From Martelella sp. AD-3 (GTDB lineage: Bacteria > Pseudomonadota > Alphaproteobacteria > Rhizobiales > Rhizobiaceae), in NCBI RefSeq assembly GCF_001578105.1, contig NZ_CP014275.1, forward strand, positions 1,550,001-1,614,000: a stretch of 64,000 nt of DNA, read 5' to 3'. A program made the translations under genes and the position numbers. Below, in pieces: positions 25,771-34,553 of this stretch. The number at the start of each line of letters is the position of its first letter. The stretch's first letter is position 1. The notes below the pieces were generated by a model, which did no database searches, was not told the DNA's origin, and worked only from the letters and a program-made list of their open reading frames with translations.

Positions 25771-27147
25771 ATGACGGAGCAAAAATCCGACGCCCTGGTC
25801 GTGTTCGGCGTGACCGGCGATCTGGCCCACAAGATGATCTTCCCCTCGCTTTACGCCATGGTAAAGCGGGGAGCGCTGGTGACGCCGGTGATCGGCGTCG
25901 CCTTCGACGACTGGACCCTCGACCAGCTGATTGCCCGCGCCCGGGACGCGGTGGAGACCCATGTCGAGGCGATCGACGAGGCGGTGTTCGCGAAATTCAC
26001 CGGGCTTCTATCCTATGTTTCCGGCGATTATCGCAGCCAGTCGACCTTCGACACATTGCGCGAGACGCTCGGCAAGGCCAAAAACCCGCTCTATTATCTC
26101 GCCATCCCGCCCTCGCTGTTTGAGACGGTCGCAGGCGGGCTCGACAAGGCGGGCATCGCCAGCGGCGCCCGGCTGATGGTGGAAAAGCCGTTCGGGCGCG
26201 ATCTGGAATCGGCCGAGGCGCTCAACGCCGTGCTGCATGCTGTGTTCGAGGAGGATGCGATCTTCCGCATCGACCATTTCCTCGGCAAGGAAGCGATCCA
26301 GAACCTGCTCTATTTCCGCTTCGCCAATGCCTTTCTGGAGCCGGTGTGGAACCGCGACCATATCGACAGCGTCCAGATCACCATGGCCGAAGATTTCGGC
26401 GTGGCGGGTCGCGGCAAGTTTTATGACGAGGTCGGCTGCATCCGCGACGTGATCCAGAACCATCTGGTCAACGTGCTGCTGCTTCTGGCGATGGAGCCGC
26501 CGGTGACCGGTTCGTCCGACGATCTGGTGGACGAAAAGGTGCAGATCCTGAAGGCAATCCCGCCGCTGACCCACGAGGATGTGGTGCGCGGCCAGTTCGA
26601 CGGCTATCTTGACGAGCCGGGCGTCGCCGCCGGCTCGACGACGGAGACCTTTGCCGCCGTGCGGTTTCACCTCAACACCTGGCGCTGGAGCGGCGTGCCC
26701 TTCTTCATCCGCGCCGGCAAGAACCTGCCCGTTCACGCGACCGAGGTCGTGGTCCGGTTCAAGCGCCCGCCGATCGCGCTTTTCGACACGGTGGAGCATT
26801 CCAGCGCCAATTATGTCCGCTTCCGGCTGGGCCCGGAAATCGCGATCGGCCTTGGCGCGCGGCGCAAGTCGCCGGGCGAGGACATGCGCGGCGAGGCGGT
26901 GGAGCTTGCCGCCGTCGATGACGGCGTCGGTGATCTGGCGCCCTATGACCGGCTGATCGGCGATGCCATGGCCGGCCGGCGCGAACTCTTCACGCGCGAG
27001 GACGCCGCCGAACTCGCATGGACGATCTTCGAGCCGATCCTCGACGACAAGGCGCAGCCGGAAAAATACAAGCCCGGCACCTGGGGCACGGAGAAGATGA
27101 TACGCTTTGCCCCGCCCGGCGGATGGTTCGATCCAGCGAAATCCTGA
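25771..27147 (+). CDS. zwf: Glucose-6-phosphate 1-dehydrogenase
   Basis: 458-residue cytoplasmic enzyme for the first step of the oxidative pentose phosphate and Entner-Doudoroff routes. The coenzyme motif [20 protein letters not shown] is at the N-terminus, and the active-site signature [14 protein letters not shown] contains the catalytic His. GGAGGT precedes the ATG at 25771, 20 bases after the gnd stop. Rhizobia usually have zwf-pgl-edd together; here the partner is a short gnd and no pgl follows, so this is probably a second, accessory copy tied to glucan breakdown. Confidence 0.95.
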   Translation: MTEQKSDALVVFGVTGDLAHKMIFPSLYAMVKRGALVTPVIGVAFDDWTLDQLIARARDAVETHVEAIDEAVFAKFTGLLSYVSGDYRSQSTFDTLRETLGKAKNPLYYLAIPPSLFETVAGGLDKAGIASGARLMVEKPFGRDLESAEALNAVLHAVFEEDAIFRIDHFLGKEAIQNLLYFRFANAFLEPVWNRDHIDSVQITMAEDFGVAGRGKFYDEVGCIRDVIQNHLVNVLLLLAMEPPVTGSSDDLVDEKVQILKAIPPLTHEDVVRGQFDGYLDEPGVAAGSTTETFAAVRFHLNTWRWSGVPFFIRAGKNLPVHATEVVVRFKRPPIALFDTVEHSSANYVRFRLGPEIAIGLGARRKSPGEDMRGEAVELAAVDDGVGDLAPYDRLIGDAMAGRRELFTREDAAELAWTIFEPILDDKAQPEKYKPGTWGTEKMIRFAPPGGWFDPAKS

Positions 27148-27158
27148 AGGAGCAAGAT

Positions 27159-27263
27159 ATGGACCAGACCAATCAGAAAGGCGGCGAGCGCCGCGCTCTC
27201 GCCATCGGCGGCAGCCCGGCTAGAGCGCCGTGCGTCCATTCGGACGCACAAAGGACGCTCTAA
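27159..27263 (+). pseudogene. Small ORF cut by a repeat element
   Basis: An ATG with GGAG about 8 bases upstream starts 12 bases after zwf and encodes MDQTNQKGGERRALAIGGSPA before the frame runs into the repeat beginning at 27221. The ribosome site and spacing look like a genuine third gene of the operon that lost everything after about 20 codons. I cannot identify the original protein; 6-phosphogluconolactonase would be expected by pathway logic, but the residues do not show it. Confidence 0.4.
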
Positions 27264-27330
27264 CCTATTGAATCTACGCATCGTGCTTTCCGAAAATCGA
27301 TTCCGATTTTCGGAAAGCACGATGCGCTAA
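27221..27330 (+). repeat. Two-hairpin intergenic repeat, copy A (RIME-like)
   Basis: Begins TAGAGCGCCGTGC. The first hairpin holds GTGCGTCC/GGACGCAC around ATTC; the linker contains TTGAATCTACGCA; the second hairpin is perfect with 22-bp arms (27278-27299 and 27304-27325) around ATTC. The same sequence recurs inverted at 63303-63413 and in part at 56841, 61092 and 62092. Likely a rhizobial palindromic mosaic element. Similarity to the 62140-62175 region suggests that it may extend to about 27360. Confidence 0.85.
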
Positions 27331-27408
27331 ATGGTTATCCGCGGCGGCTTCCGCCTTTGGCAGAAGAATAGCCTGATTGTCTGCCGCCTTCCGGAGTGGA
27401 TTGATATA

Positions 27409-27993
27409 TTGATACTCTATGCAACACTCCGGCGCTTTCGTTTTACGCTGGCGTTTCTGGCGGTCATGCTGGTCGCCAATGCCTTGGCCGGCACCTTTTC
27501 CGGCGAATTGCCGGCAAGCGCTCTGGCAGACTGGGGCATCGGCAAGGATGCCGTATGGTCGGGAGAAATCTGGCGGTTCGTGACGGCCACTTTTCTCTCC
27601 CACGACCGGGGCATGCTGATCCGCCAGTTTTTCTTCGCGGCCGCCATTCTGGGTTATACGGAATGGAAGCGGGGCAGTGTCTCGACCCTTGTCCTGTTCT
27701 TCTCCCTCGATCTTGCGGCATCGTGCCTGCTGCTGCTGGGGATCACCCTGTGGCCGGACACCACGGGCCTGTCGGCGGCGCATGATGTCGGCATGTCGCT
27801 GGGCGGGTTCGGGCTTGTCGGACTTGCCCTGTCCGGCATGCGCTGGCGGTTTCCGCTTTTGGCGGTCGTGCTCCTGATGATCGGGCTGAAGATTGCGTTT
27901 GCTTTTGATCCGCTTGCCGACATCGGCCACATCATCGCGCTGTGGCTTGGATTTCTGCTGGGATTGGCGCAGCTCAGAAGGTCGGCGAGGTAG
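27409..27993 (+). CDS. Rhomboid-like (rhombosortase-type) membrane protein
   Basis: 194 residues from a TTG at 27409; the frame stays open upstream to an ATG at 27331, but that part derives from the repeat, so the start is uncertain. Five or six hydrophobic helices are visible. The pattern GEIWRFVTATFLSHD matches the rhomboid L1 region (GEWWRLVTA-FLH). GMSLGGFGLVG aligns with the catalytic GASGAIFGLLG (Ser at the same place), and ADIGHIIALWLGFLLG aligns with the helix bearing the catalytic His. It may therefore be an intramembrane serine protease, although the Gly after Ser is replaced by Leu. No clear operon partner; a strong terminator follows 98 bases downstream. Confidence 0.7.
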   Translation: MILYATLRRFRFTLAFLAVMLVANALAGTFSGELPASALADWGIGKDAVWSGEIWRFVTATFLSHDRGMLIRQFFFAAAILGYTEWKRGSVSTLVLFFSLDLAASCLLLLGITLWPDTTGLSAAHDVGMSLGGFGLVGLALSGMRWRFPLLAVVLLMIGLKIAFAFDPLADIGHIIALWLGFLLGLAQLRRSAR

Positions 27994-28012
27994 GACCGGT
28001 CAGGTAACATGA

Positions 28013-28063
28013 TGCCTGTGTTCAGGCACGATGACGCGGTCATGGCAAATTGACCATTTGCCA
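28013..28063 (+). promoter_or_regulatory. Two tandem hairpins in the mprF leader
   Basis: Hairpin 1: TGCCTG (28013-28018)/CAGGCA (28023-28028), loop TGTT. Hairpin 2: TGGCAAAT (28043-28050)/ATTTGCCA (28056-28063), loop TGACC. Both are perfect. With the terminator at 28091-28119 they form a three-hairpin array before mprF. Confidence 0.55.
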
Positions 28064-28090
28064 ACTGCACGTTACGATTCCGAACGGTTA

Positions 28091-28119
28091 GGCGGCCGGT
28101 TCTTCGGGCCGCCCTTTTT
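28091..28119 (+). terminator. Intrinsic terminator directly before mprF
   Basis: GGCGGCC (28091-28097) pairs with GGCCGCC (28107-28113), followed by CTTTTT. It is the clearest Rho-independent terminator in the window. The next start codon is only 12 bases after the T-run, so it is either the end of the rhomboid-like gene or an attenuator of mprF. Confidence 0.85.
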
Positions 28120-28131
28120 GTCGGGTCATCC

Positions 28132-30783
28132 ATGGTTTCTGAAGGCGATCAACCCATACCGGCCAAGCGCCGAGCAGTCTCATTCGTCCGGAAGTTCGGA
28201 CCTGTGCTGGCCACGTTCATTCTGTTCGGCCTCGGCGCATTCGCCGTCTACGAGGCGTTGCACGGGATCACGATTTCCGAGGTCATCAGCCGGATAAAAC
28301 TGACGCCGACCCATTCATTGCTTGTTGCCCTGCTGGCCACCGCCGGCGGATATGCGGCGCTGATCGGTTATGACTGGTCGGCGCTGCGCTATGTCGGCAA
28401 GGGGGTGCCCCTTCCGACCCTGTCACTGGGCTCCTTTACCGCCTATGCGCTGAGCAATTCAATCGGGCTTGCCGTCCTGTCCGGAGGAGCCGTCCGGTAT
28501 CGGTTCTATCGCGGCCTTGGTCTCTCCATTGCCGATATCACCGTGGTCTCGACCTATTGCGCAATGGCCTTCGGCATCGGCGTCACCGTGATCGGGTTTG
28601 CGGCGATTGCCTGGCATCCGGCGGCAATGGAGCACTTCGTTCCGTTGTCGACCGAAACGATCAGGGTCGCGGCGCTTGCGGCCTTCGCCGTGGTGACGAT
28701 TGGCGTCGCCTGGAGTTCAATCGCCCGGCATCCGATCGGGTTCGGCCGTTTCAGATTTGTCATGCCGCCGCCCCGCGATGCGGCGCTTCAGATTCTGTTC
28801 TCGCTCCTCGACATCATCTTCGCAGCGGCAACGCTCTATATCCTGTTGCCGTCCGGCGCATCGGCGGTTGTTACCTTCCCGACCTTCGTTGCGGTTTTTG
28901 CCGCAGCTGCCGTCGCGGCGGTGCTCAGTCACGTTCCGGGCGGCGTCGGCGTTTTCGAAGCCGTCATCCTTGGCGCGTTCGCAACCGTGTCGGATCAGGC
29001 GGCCGGCATCGCCGCGGCGCTGCTCGTCTACCGGATCATCTACTATCTTCTGCCGCTTCTGGCCGGCGTCCTCATCCTTGTCGGCGTGGAGATCCGCGAA
29101 AGAATAGCGCCGCTTGCCAAGCCGACGGGAAAGGCGCTCAGCGCGCTTTCTGTGCTTTCTTCCCTGACCGCTCTGATGCCGACCGCCGCCGCCGGTCTGA
29201 CCTTTCTCGCAGGACTCTTGCTCATTCTGGATGGCATCGTGCCGATCCCGAAGGCCATTCTGGAGGAGCTGCAGCCGGCGGTTCCGCTCGGCCTCTTCGA
29301 GCTCTCAAACGTGATCATGGGCGTGACTGGCGGCATTCTCATCGTGCTTGCCAATGGTTTGCGGGCGCGCTCGCGCAGCGCCTTCTACATGGCGATTGTG
29401 ATCTTGGGTCTCGCCGTGATTTCCCTGCTCCTTCAGCGGCTCGATTTCGGTCTCGCTTTCGCGCTTGCCTTTCTGGCGGCGGTGCTTTGGGTCTCACGGG
29501 ATCGTTTCGATCGCAGGACGCCGCTTTCGGCCGGCCAGCACTCCATGACATCGCTTGCGCTTTGGGCCGGGTTTGCCATTTGCGTCGTCCTGTTTTTCCT
29601 GTTCGCCCAGCAGGATGCCGAATATTCCCATTCCCGCTGGTGGCAGTTCGCATTCGACGCAAACATGCCGCGGGCGCTGCGGACGGCCGGCATCAGCGTT
29701 TCGGTGTCGCTCATCGTGCTGTTGTTCCTCGCGCTGAGGCCAAGGGCAGGGGCCTCGCCATCAGGCTCCGAAGCCGATATCGCTCTCCTGCGTTCGCTGA
29801 TTGCCGGTCAGGATGATCCCGATGCGAATTTTGCGCTGTCGAGAGACAAGCTGTTTCTGTTTTCGGATGATCAGAGTGCCTTCGTGATGTATGGCCGCCA
29901 TGGCCGCAGCTTCGCGGCTCTCGGGCGTCCTGTCGGACAAAGAAACGCGACGGCGGAACTGATCGATGCCTTCGTCTCCGAAGCGAAGCGGGCCAATTGC
30001 CGGCCGGCCTTCTACCAGATCGCGGCCGACGATCTGGCTACCTTTGTCGATGCCGGTTTCATACCGAGCAAGCTCGGCGAGGAGGCCGTGGTGGATCTCG
30101 GAACCTTTGCCCTGGAGGGGCCGGAACGGCGCAAGCTCCGGCAGGCCTATAACCGCGCGACGCGCGAAGGCCTGAGGATGGAGATTGCCGCGCCGCCCCA
30201 TTCGGCGGCTTTGATGGCCGAACTGAAAGCGATTTCGGACGAATGGCTCGGCGAGAAACATGTGCGGGAAAAGCGGTTCTCCCTTGGCCGTTTCGACGAG
30301 GACTATCTCCAGAACTTCCGGCTGGCGCTGGTGCGCAAGGAAAGCCGGATCGTCGCCTTCGCCAACATCTTCGAGACCGCGACACGAAAAGTCGGCACCA
30401 TCGATCTGATGCGTCACGCCTCCAGCGCGCCTTCGGGCACCATGGATTTTCTTTTCGTCGCGCTGATGCTCGCCCTCAGGCAGGAAGGCTTTCAGCAATT
30501 CTCGCTGGGAATGGCGCCGTTGACCGGACTGGAATCCTCTCGTCACCCGAGGATCTGGGACCATGTTGCGGGGTCCGTCTCCCGGCTTGGCGGCCATTTC
30601 TACAATTTCGCGGGCCTGCGCGACTACAAGGACAAGTTCGCGCCGGACTGGCGCTCGCGCTATCTCATGACCTGGGGCGGCATCGATCCGCTGCTCGTTG
30701 CCAACGATGTGAACGCGCTCGTCAGCGGCGGGCTTCGCGGCGCGATAACGCGCGGCGCCAAAGGCAGGGAAGACGAGGAATGA
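28132..30783 (+). CDS. mprF: Bifunctional lysylphosphatidylglycerol synthetase/flippase (LpiA/MprF)
   Basis: 883-residue membrane protein that transfers lysine from Lys-tRNA to phosphatidylglycerol and flips the product outward, lowering surface negative charge and giving acid and cationic-peptide tolerance. The N-terminal two-thirds hold about 14 hydrophobic helices of the flippase (residues 20-550, including ALSNSIGLAVLSGGAVRYRFY). The soluble C-terminal synthase domain (DUF2156, about 560-870) has VMYGRHGRSFAALGRPVG and FYNFAGLRDYKDKFAPDWRSRYL, both typical. No Shine-Dalgarno sequence is seen before the ATG, which lies 12 bases after a terminator. In rhizobia lpiA is normally followed by the acvB/atvA hydrolase gene; here a potassium transporter follows instead. 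Confidence 0.95.
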   Translation: MVSEGDQPIPAKRRAVSFVRKFGPVLATFILFGLGAFAVYEALHGITISEVISRIKLTPTHSLLVALLATAGGYAALIGYDWSALRYVGKGVPLPTLSLGSFTAYALSNSIGLAVLSGGAVRYRFYRGLGLSIADITVVSTYCAMAFGIGVTVIGFAAIAWHPAAMEHFVPLSTETIRVAALAAFAVVTIGVAWSSIARHPIGFGRFRFVMPPPRDAALQILFSLLDIIFAAATLYILLPSGASAVVTFPTFVAVFAAAAVAAVLSHVPGGVGVFEAVILGAFATVSDQAAGIAAALLVYRIIYYLLPLLAGVLILVGVEIRERIAPLAKPTGKALSALSVLSSLTALMPTAAAGLTFLAGLLLILDGIVPIPKAILEELQPAVPLGLFELSNVIMGVTGGILIVLANGLRARSRSAFYMAIVILGLAVISLLLQRLDFGLAFALAFLAAVLWVSRDRFDRRTPLSAGQHSMTSLALWAGFAICVVLFFLFAQQDAEYSHSRWWQFAFDANMPRALRTAGISVSVSLIVLLFLALRPRAGASPSGSEADIALLRSLIAGQDDPDANFALSRDKLFLFSDDQSAFVMYGRHGRSFAALGRPVGQRNATAELIDAFVSEAKRANCRPAFYQIAADDLATFVDAGFIPSKLGEEAVVDLGTFALEGPERRKLRQAYNRATREGLRMEIAAPPHSAALMAELKAISDEWLGEKHVREKRFSLGRFDEDYLQNFRLALVRKESRIVAFANIFETATRKVGTIDLMRHASSAPSGTMDFLFVALMLALRQEGFQQFSLGMAPLTGLESSRHPRIWDHVAGSVSRLGGHFYNFAGLRDYKDKFAPDWRSRYLMTWGGIDPLLVANDVNALVSGGLRGAITRGAKGREDEE

Positions 30784-30918
30784 TCAGCCGGCGCGAAGAC
30801 CGGGCGGTTTAGGCGTGCGGCGTGTTTGCATCGTGTGCCCTTGGATATTCGCGGAAAATCTGAAACCATCACGAAATCGCGCTGGCTGGGTCGCGCGTAT
30901 TTCTCGGGAGGCGGGACG

Positions 30919-32799
30919 TTGACGACCGGGCAGGACGAAAAACAGCCGGCAGGGCTGGCGGCTTTGTCGGTTTCGGCGCTTGGCATCGTCTATGGCGATA
31001 TCGGCACCAGCCCGCTCTATGCCTTCCGCACGGCGCTCGGGAAGGCGACGCCGGACGAGACCTCCGTGCTCGGCATTCTGTCGATGATCGTCTGGTCGCT
31101 GGTGATCGTCGTTTCGCTCAAATACCTGTTGCTGGTCATGCGCGCCGACAATAACGGGGAGGGCGGGGTTCTGGCGCTTCTTGCCCTTCTCCAGCCCTGG
31201 CGCGGCGCTTCGCGCAGGGGCAAGGGCGCCCTGCTGGTGGTCGGCCTGTTCGGCGCGGCCCTTCTTTATGGCGACGGCATGATCACGCCGGCGATCTCCG
31301 TGCTCAGCGCGATAGAAGGCGTCGAGACGGTCGAGCCGACGATCGCCGGCTATATCATCCCGATCACCATCGTCATTCTGCTCGGGCTTTTTTCGGTCCA
31401 ATGGCGCGGTACGGCGCGTGTCGCCGTCTTTTTCGGGCCGATCATGCTCGTCTGGTTCCTGACCATCGCGCTGCTCGGCCTTGCGCAAATCATTCATCAC
31501 CCGGTTGTGCTGAAGGCCCTCAGCCCGGTCCATGCAGTCGAATTCGGCCTTGCAAGACCGGGCATGACCGCCATCGTGATGGGCGCGGTGTTTCTTGCCG
31601 TCACCGGTTGCGAGGCGCTTTATGCCGATATGGGGCATTTCGGACGCCCGCCGATCAGGCTTGCCTGGTTTGTCTGCGTCTTTCCCTGCCTCGTCCTCAA
31701 TTATTTCGGGCAGGGTGCTCTGGTGCTGTCCGACAGCGCCCATGCGGGCGAGCCCTTTTATGGCCTGGCCCCCGGCTTCCTGCGCATTCCGCTGGTCCTG
31801 CTGGCAACGGCGGCCACCATCATCGCGTCCCAGGCCGTCATCTCCGGGGCCTTTTCCCTGACACGGCAGGCCGTGCAGCTCGGGCAGTTTCCCCGCGTCG
31901 AGATCCGCCAGACATCCGCGGAAGAAACCGGGCAGATCTATGTCCCCTCGATCAATCTGTTTCTGGCCGTTTCCACCGTGGCGCTGGTGCTGGCCTTCCG
32001 CAGTTCGGAAAATCTGGCGGCGGCCTATGGCATCGCCGTCAGCACGACCATGGTGATTACCACGATCCTGCTCTATTTCGTGATGGTTTACCGGTGGAAG
32101 TGGAAAGCCCGTTTCGTCCTGCCGCTCATAATCTGTCTTGCCCTGATCGACCTGACCTTCCTGGTGTCCAACAGCCTGAAGATCATGGAGGGCGGCTGGC
32201 TACCGCTGGCGGTCGGGGCAGGGGTCTTCATTGTCATGCGCACCTGGGCGGCCGGTCGCGGCCGGCTCATCACCTATCTGAACCGGAAGGGGCAATATCT
32301 GGATGCGTTTCTGGAAGAATTGCGCCACAAGGATGTCCCGCGGGTTCCGGGAACAGCGGTTTTCCTGACCGCGTCACTGCCGCACGTGCCGCCGGCGCTC
32401 CAGCATCAGTTCTGGCATCTGCCGGTGCTGCACGAGCGGATCATTCTCCTGCATGTCGAGAGCGAGGAGATGCCGAAGGTGAACGCCCGCCAGCGGCTTG
32501 AGGTCCGGGATCTCGGGCAGAATTTCTCGGTGGTGCATGTGCATTACGGGTTCATGCAGTCGCCGAACATCCCGGTCGCGCTCAGGCTTCTCGGCGAGAC
32601 CGACGACAGCATCGATCTCGAGCATGTCACCTATTTCGTCGGCCATGAAACGATCGTTCCGTCTCAGGATGCCTTCTTCCTGCGCCGCTGGCGGGAGAAG
32701 CTGTTTGCCGTGCTGAACCGCAACGCACTCAGGGCAACGGCTTTCTACAAACTGCCGCCTGAAAAGGTGGTCGAACTCGGCATGCAGATCGAAATCTGA
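30919..32799 (+). CDS. kup: KUP system potassium uptake protein
   Basis: 626-residue inner-membrane K+/H+ symporter of the Kup/HAK family. Family start GIVYGDIGTSPLYAFRTALG lies near residue 20, then ADNNGEGGVLALLALL, GDGMITPAISVLSAIEGVE, and a soluble C-terminal domain with VVHVHYGFMQSPNIPVAL. About 12 hydrophobic helices. I chose TTG at 30919 because GGGAGG lies 7 bases before it; an earlier TTG at 30826 is in frame but lacks such a site. It follows mprF in the same direction after 135 bp. Confidence 0.94.
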   Translation: MTTGQDEKQPAGLAALSVSALGIVYGDIGTSPLYAFRTALGKATPDETSVLGILSMIVWSLVIVVSLKYLLLVMRADNNGEGGVLALLALLQPWRGASRRGKGALLVVGLFGAALLYGDGMITPAISVLSAIEGVETVEPTIAGYIIPITIVILLGLFSVQWRGTARVAVFFGPIMLVWFLTIALLGLAQIIHHPVVLKALSPVHAVEFGLARPGMTAIVMGAVFLAVTGCEALYADMGHFGRPPIRLAWFVCVFPCLVLNYFGQGALVLSDSAHAGEPFYGLAPGFLRIPLVLLATAATIIASQAVISGAFSLTRQAVQLGQFPRVEIRQTSAEETGQIYVPSINLFLAVSTVALVLAFRSSENLAAAYGIAVSTTMVITTILLYFVMVYRWKWKARFVLPLIICLALIDLTFLVSNSLKIMEGGWLPLAVGAGVFIVMRTWAAGRGRLITYLNRKGQYLDAFLEELRHKDVPRVPGTAVFLTASLPHVPPALQHQFWHLPVLHERIILLHVESEEMPKVNARQRLEVRDLGQNFSVVHVHYGFMQSPNIPVALRLLGETDDSIDLEHVTYFVGHETIVPSQDAFFLRRWREKLFAVLNRNALRATAFYKLPPEKVVELGMQIEI

Positions 32800-32875
32800 T
32801 CACGCAACGCCGCTGCCTCGCCTTCCGCTTGACCTTCTTTCGCGCTGCGGATCGCATCGTGCCCATGCGTTGCAA

Positions 32876-32912
32876 CAGTCCCCCGAAAGGCAAGAGAACC
32901 ACCGGGGGACTG
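32876..32912 (-). terminator. Stem-loop after the TRAP operon
   Basis: Perfect 10-bp arms CAGTCCCCCG/CGGGGGACTG with a 17-base loop, 11 bases beyond the DctM stop. No T-run on either side; probable convergent-gene boundary between kup and dctM. Confidence 0.5.
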
Positions 32913-32923
32913 GTCGCGAGAGG

Positions 32924-34549
32924 TTATCGCGTCACGATTTCCGGCCCCATAAGCCAGTAGGGCAGCGCCGTGGAAATCGACGGCACGTAGGTGACCAGGA
33001 TGAGGAACACGAACAGCACCGCCACGAAGGGCGCTGCGGCCTTCACCACCTTGATTAGACTCATGCCCGTTATCCCCGATGTGACGAACAGATTGAGCCC
33101 GATCGGCGGGGTGATCATGCCGATTTCCATGTTGACCACCATGATGATGCCGAGATGGATCGGGTCGACGCCGAGTTCCATTGCGATCGGGAACACCACC
33201 GGCGCGACGATCAGGAGAAGGCCGGACGGTTCCATGAACTGACCGCCGATCAGAAGCAGAATGTTGACCGCGATCAGGAAGGTGAACCAGTTGAAGCCGG
33301 CATCGACCATGACCGATGTAATCGCCTGCGGAATGCGTTCCGCCGTCAGCACATGGGCGAAGAGCAGCGCGTTGACGATGATGAACATCAGCATCACCGT
33401 GGTCTTTGCTGCCCCTACGGTCGTGTGACGGGTATCCTCATGCGAGATGCAGAACGGCGTCTTGAGGATATTGGCCTTCAGGTTTCGGTACCAGATCGGC
33501 ACGCCGGCGACGAGATAGGCCGGCACCTGGCTCGCCTTCGCATTTTCGCCGCGCCAGAGCGTATAGGCAATGACGACGCCGATGGCGAGGACGACGCCGG
33601 CAATGACCCTTGATGTCAGGCTCGCCCAGGTGGCTTCGATGCCATCGGTGGCAAAGAAGGCGAGGATCAGGAACACAAACAGGAAGGAAATGCCGTAAAC
33701 CGAGGCGAGAAAGCCCGTCTTCGCGCGCCGGCTGTCGGTGTCCTCGACCCAGCGCATGCCCTTGAGCGGGCCCATGTCGCGATAGATGTAGATCGACACC
33801 AGGAAGGCATAGACGGCTGCGACGGCGGCTGCTTCCGTGGGCGTGAAGACGCCGCCATAAATGCCGCCGAGAATGATGACGATCAGAAACAGGCCCCAGC
33901 CGGCATCCTTTCCGGCCTCGACGATCTCCAGAAAGCCCTTCCAGGGTTCGGCGGGCAGTTTCCTGATCCGCGCCATGACATAAATGGCCGCCATCAGCAT
34001 GAAGCCGGCGATCAGGCCCGGAATGATGCCCGCGAGGAACATGCGCCCGACGGACACATCGGTCGCCGCCGCGTAGACGACCATGACGATGGATGGCGGG
34101 ATGAGAATGCCGAGCGTACCGGCATTGGCGATGATGCCGGCGGCAAACTCCTTGGAGTAGCCGACCTGCCGCATGCCGGCGATCGCGATCGTGCCGATGG
34201 CGACGACGGTGGCCGGCGACGACCCGGAAAGCGCCGCAAACAGCATGCACGACAGGACCGAGGCCATGGCGAGACCGCCGCGAAAATGCCCGACGCTGGC
34301 AATTGCAAACCGCACCAGCCGCTGTGCCACCCCGCCGGTTGACATGAATGCGGAGGCGAGCACGAAGAAGGGGATGGCCAGAAGCGTATAGTTCTGTGAG
34401 GCGGTGAAAAGCTGCAGCGCCACCGAGGACATGGAATCGCGCGAGAAAAACGCGATGAACAGAACCGATGACAGGCCGAGCGAAATGGCAACCGGCGCGC
34501 CGGCGAAGAGTAGGCCGAAGACCAGCAGAAACAGAATGGCGATTTCCAT
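32924..34549 (-). CDS. dctM: TRAP transporter large permease (DctM), with insertion
   Basis: 541-residue inner-membrane subunit of a TRAP importer, the part coupling solute uptake to the sodium or proton gradient. It starts with the usual FLLVFGLLFAGAPVAISLGL; SGSSPATVVAIGTIAI and GTLGILIPPSIVMVVYA follow, and GMITPPIGLNLFV lies near the C-terminus. Typical DctM proteins are about 430 residues. The extra 110 residues fall at about 265-375, between the two halves, and include two hydrophobic segments (284-300, 314-332), so topology may be changed. It is the last gene after dctP and dctQ. Substrate is probably a C4-dicarboxylate, from the DctBD regulators next door. Confidence 0.94.
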   Translation of the reverse strand: MEIAILFLLVFGLLFAGAPVAISLGLSSVLFIAFFSRDSMSSVALQLFTASQNYTLLAIPFFVLASAFMSTGGVAQRLVRFAIASVGHFRGGLAMASVLSCMLFAALSGSSPATVVAIGTIAIAGMRQVGYSKEFAAGIIANAGTLGILIPPSIVMVVYAAATDVSVGRMFLAGIIPGLIAGFMLMAAIYVMARIRKLPAEPWKGFLEIVEAGKDAGWGLFLIVIILGGIYGGVFTPTEAAAVAAVYAFLVSIYIYRDMGPLKGMRWVEDTDSRRAKTGFLASVYGISFLFVFLILAFFATDGIEATWASLTSRVIAGVVLAIGVVIAYTLWRGENAKASQVPAYLVAGVPIWYRNLKANILKTPFCISHEDTRHTTVGAAKTTVMLMFIIVNALLFAHVLTAERIPQAITSVMVDAGFNWFTFLIAVNILLLIGGQFMEPSGLLLIVAPVVFPIAMELGVDPIHLGIIMVVNMEIGMITPPIGLNLFVTSGITGMSLIKVVKAAAPFVAVLFVFLILVTYVPSISTALPYWLMGPEIVTR

Positions 34550-34553
34550 GGGT

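Noticed and set aside
27159..27263. Small ORF after zwf as a genuine 34-residue protein
   Set aside because: The last 14 codons are repeat sequence; a cut-off gene explains it better.
27331..27408. ATG start of the rhomboid-like gene at 27331
   Set aside because: These codons adjoin and resemble sequence following another repeat copy (62140-62175), so they are probably repeat-derived; a later start is more likely.
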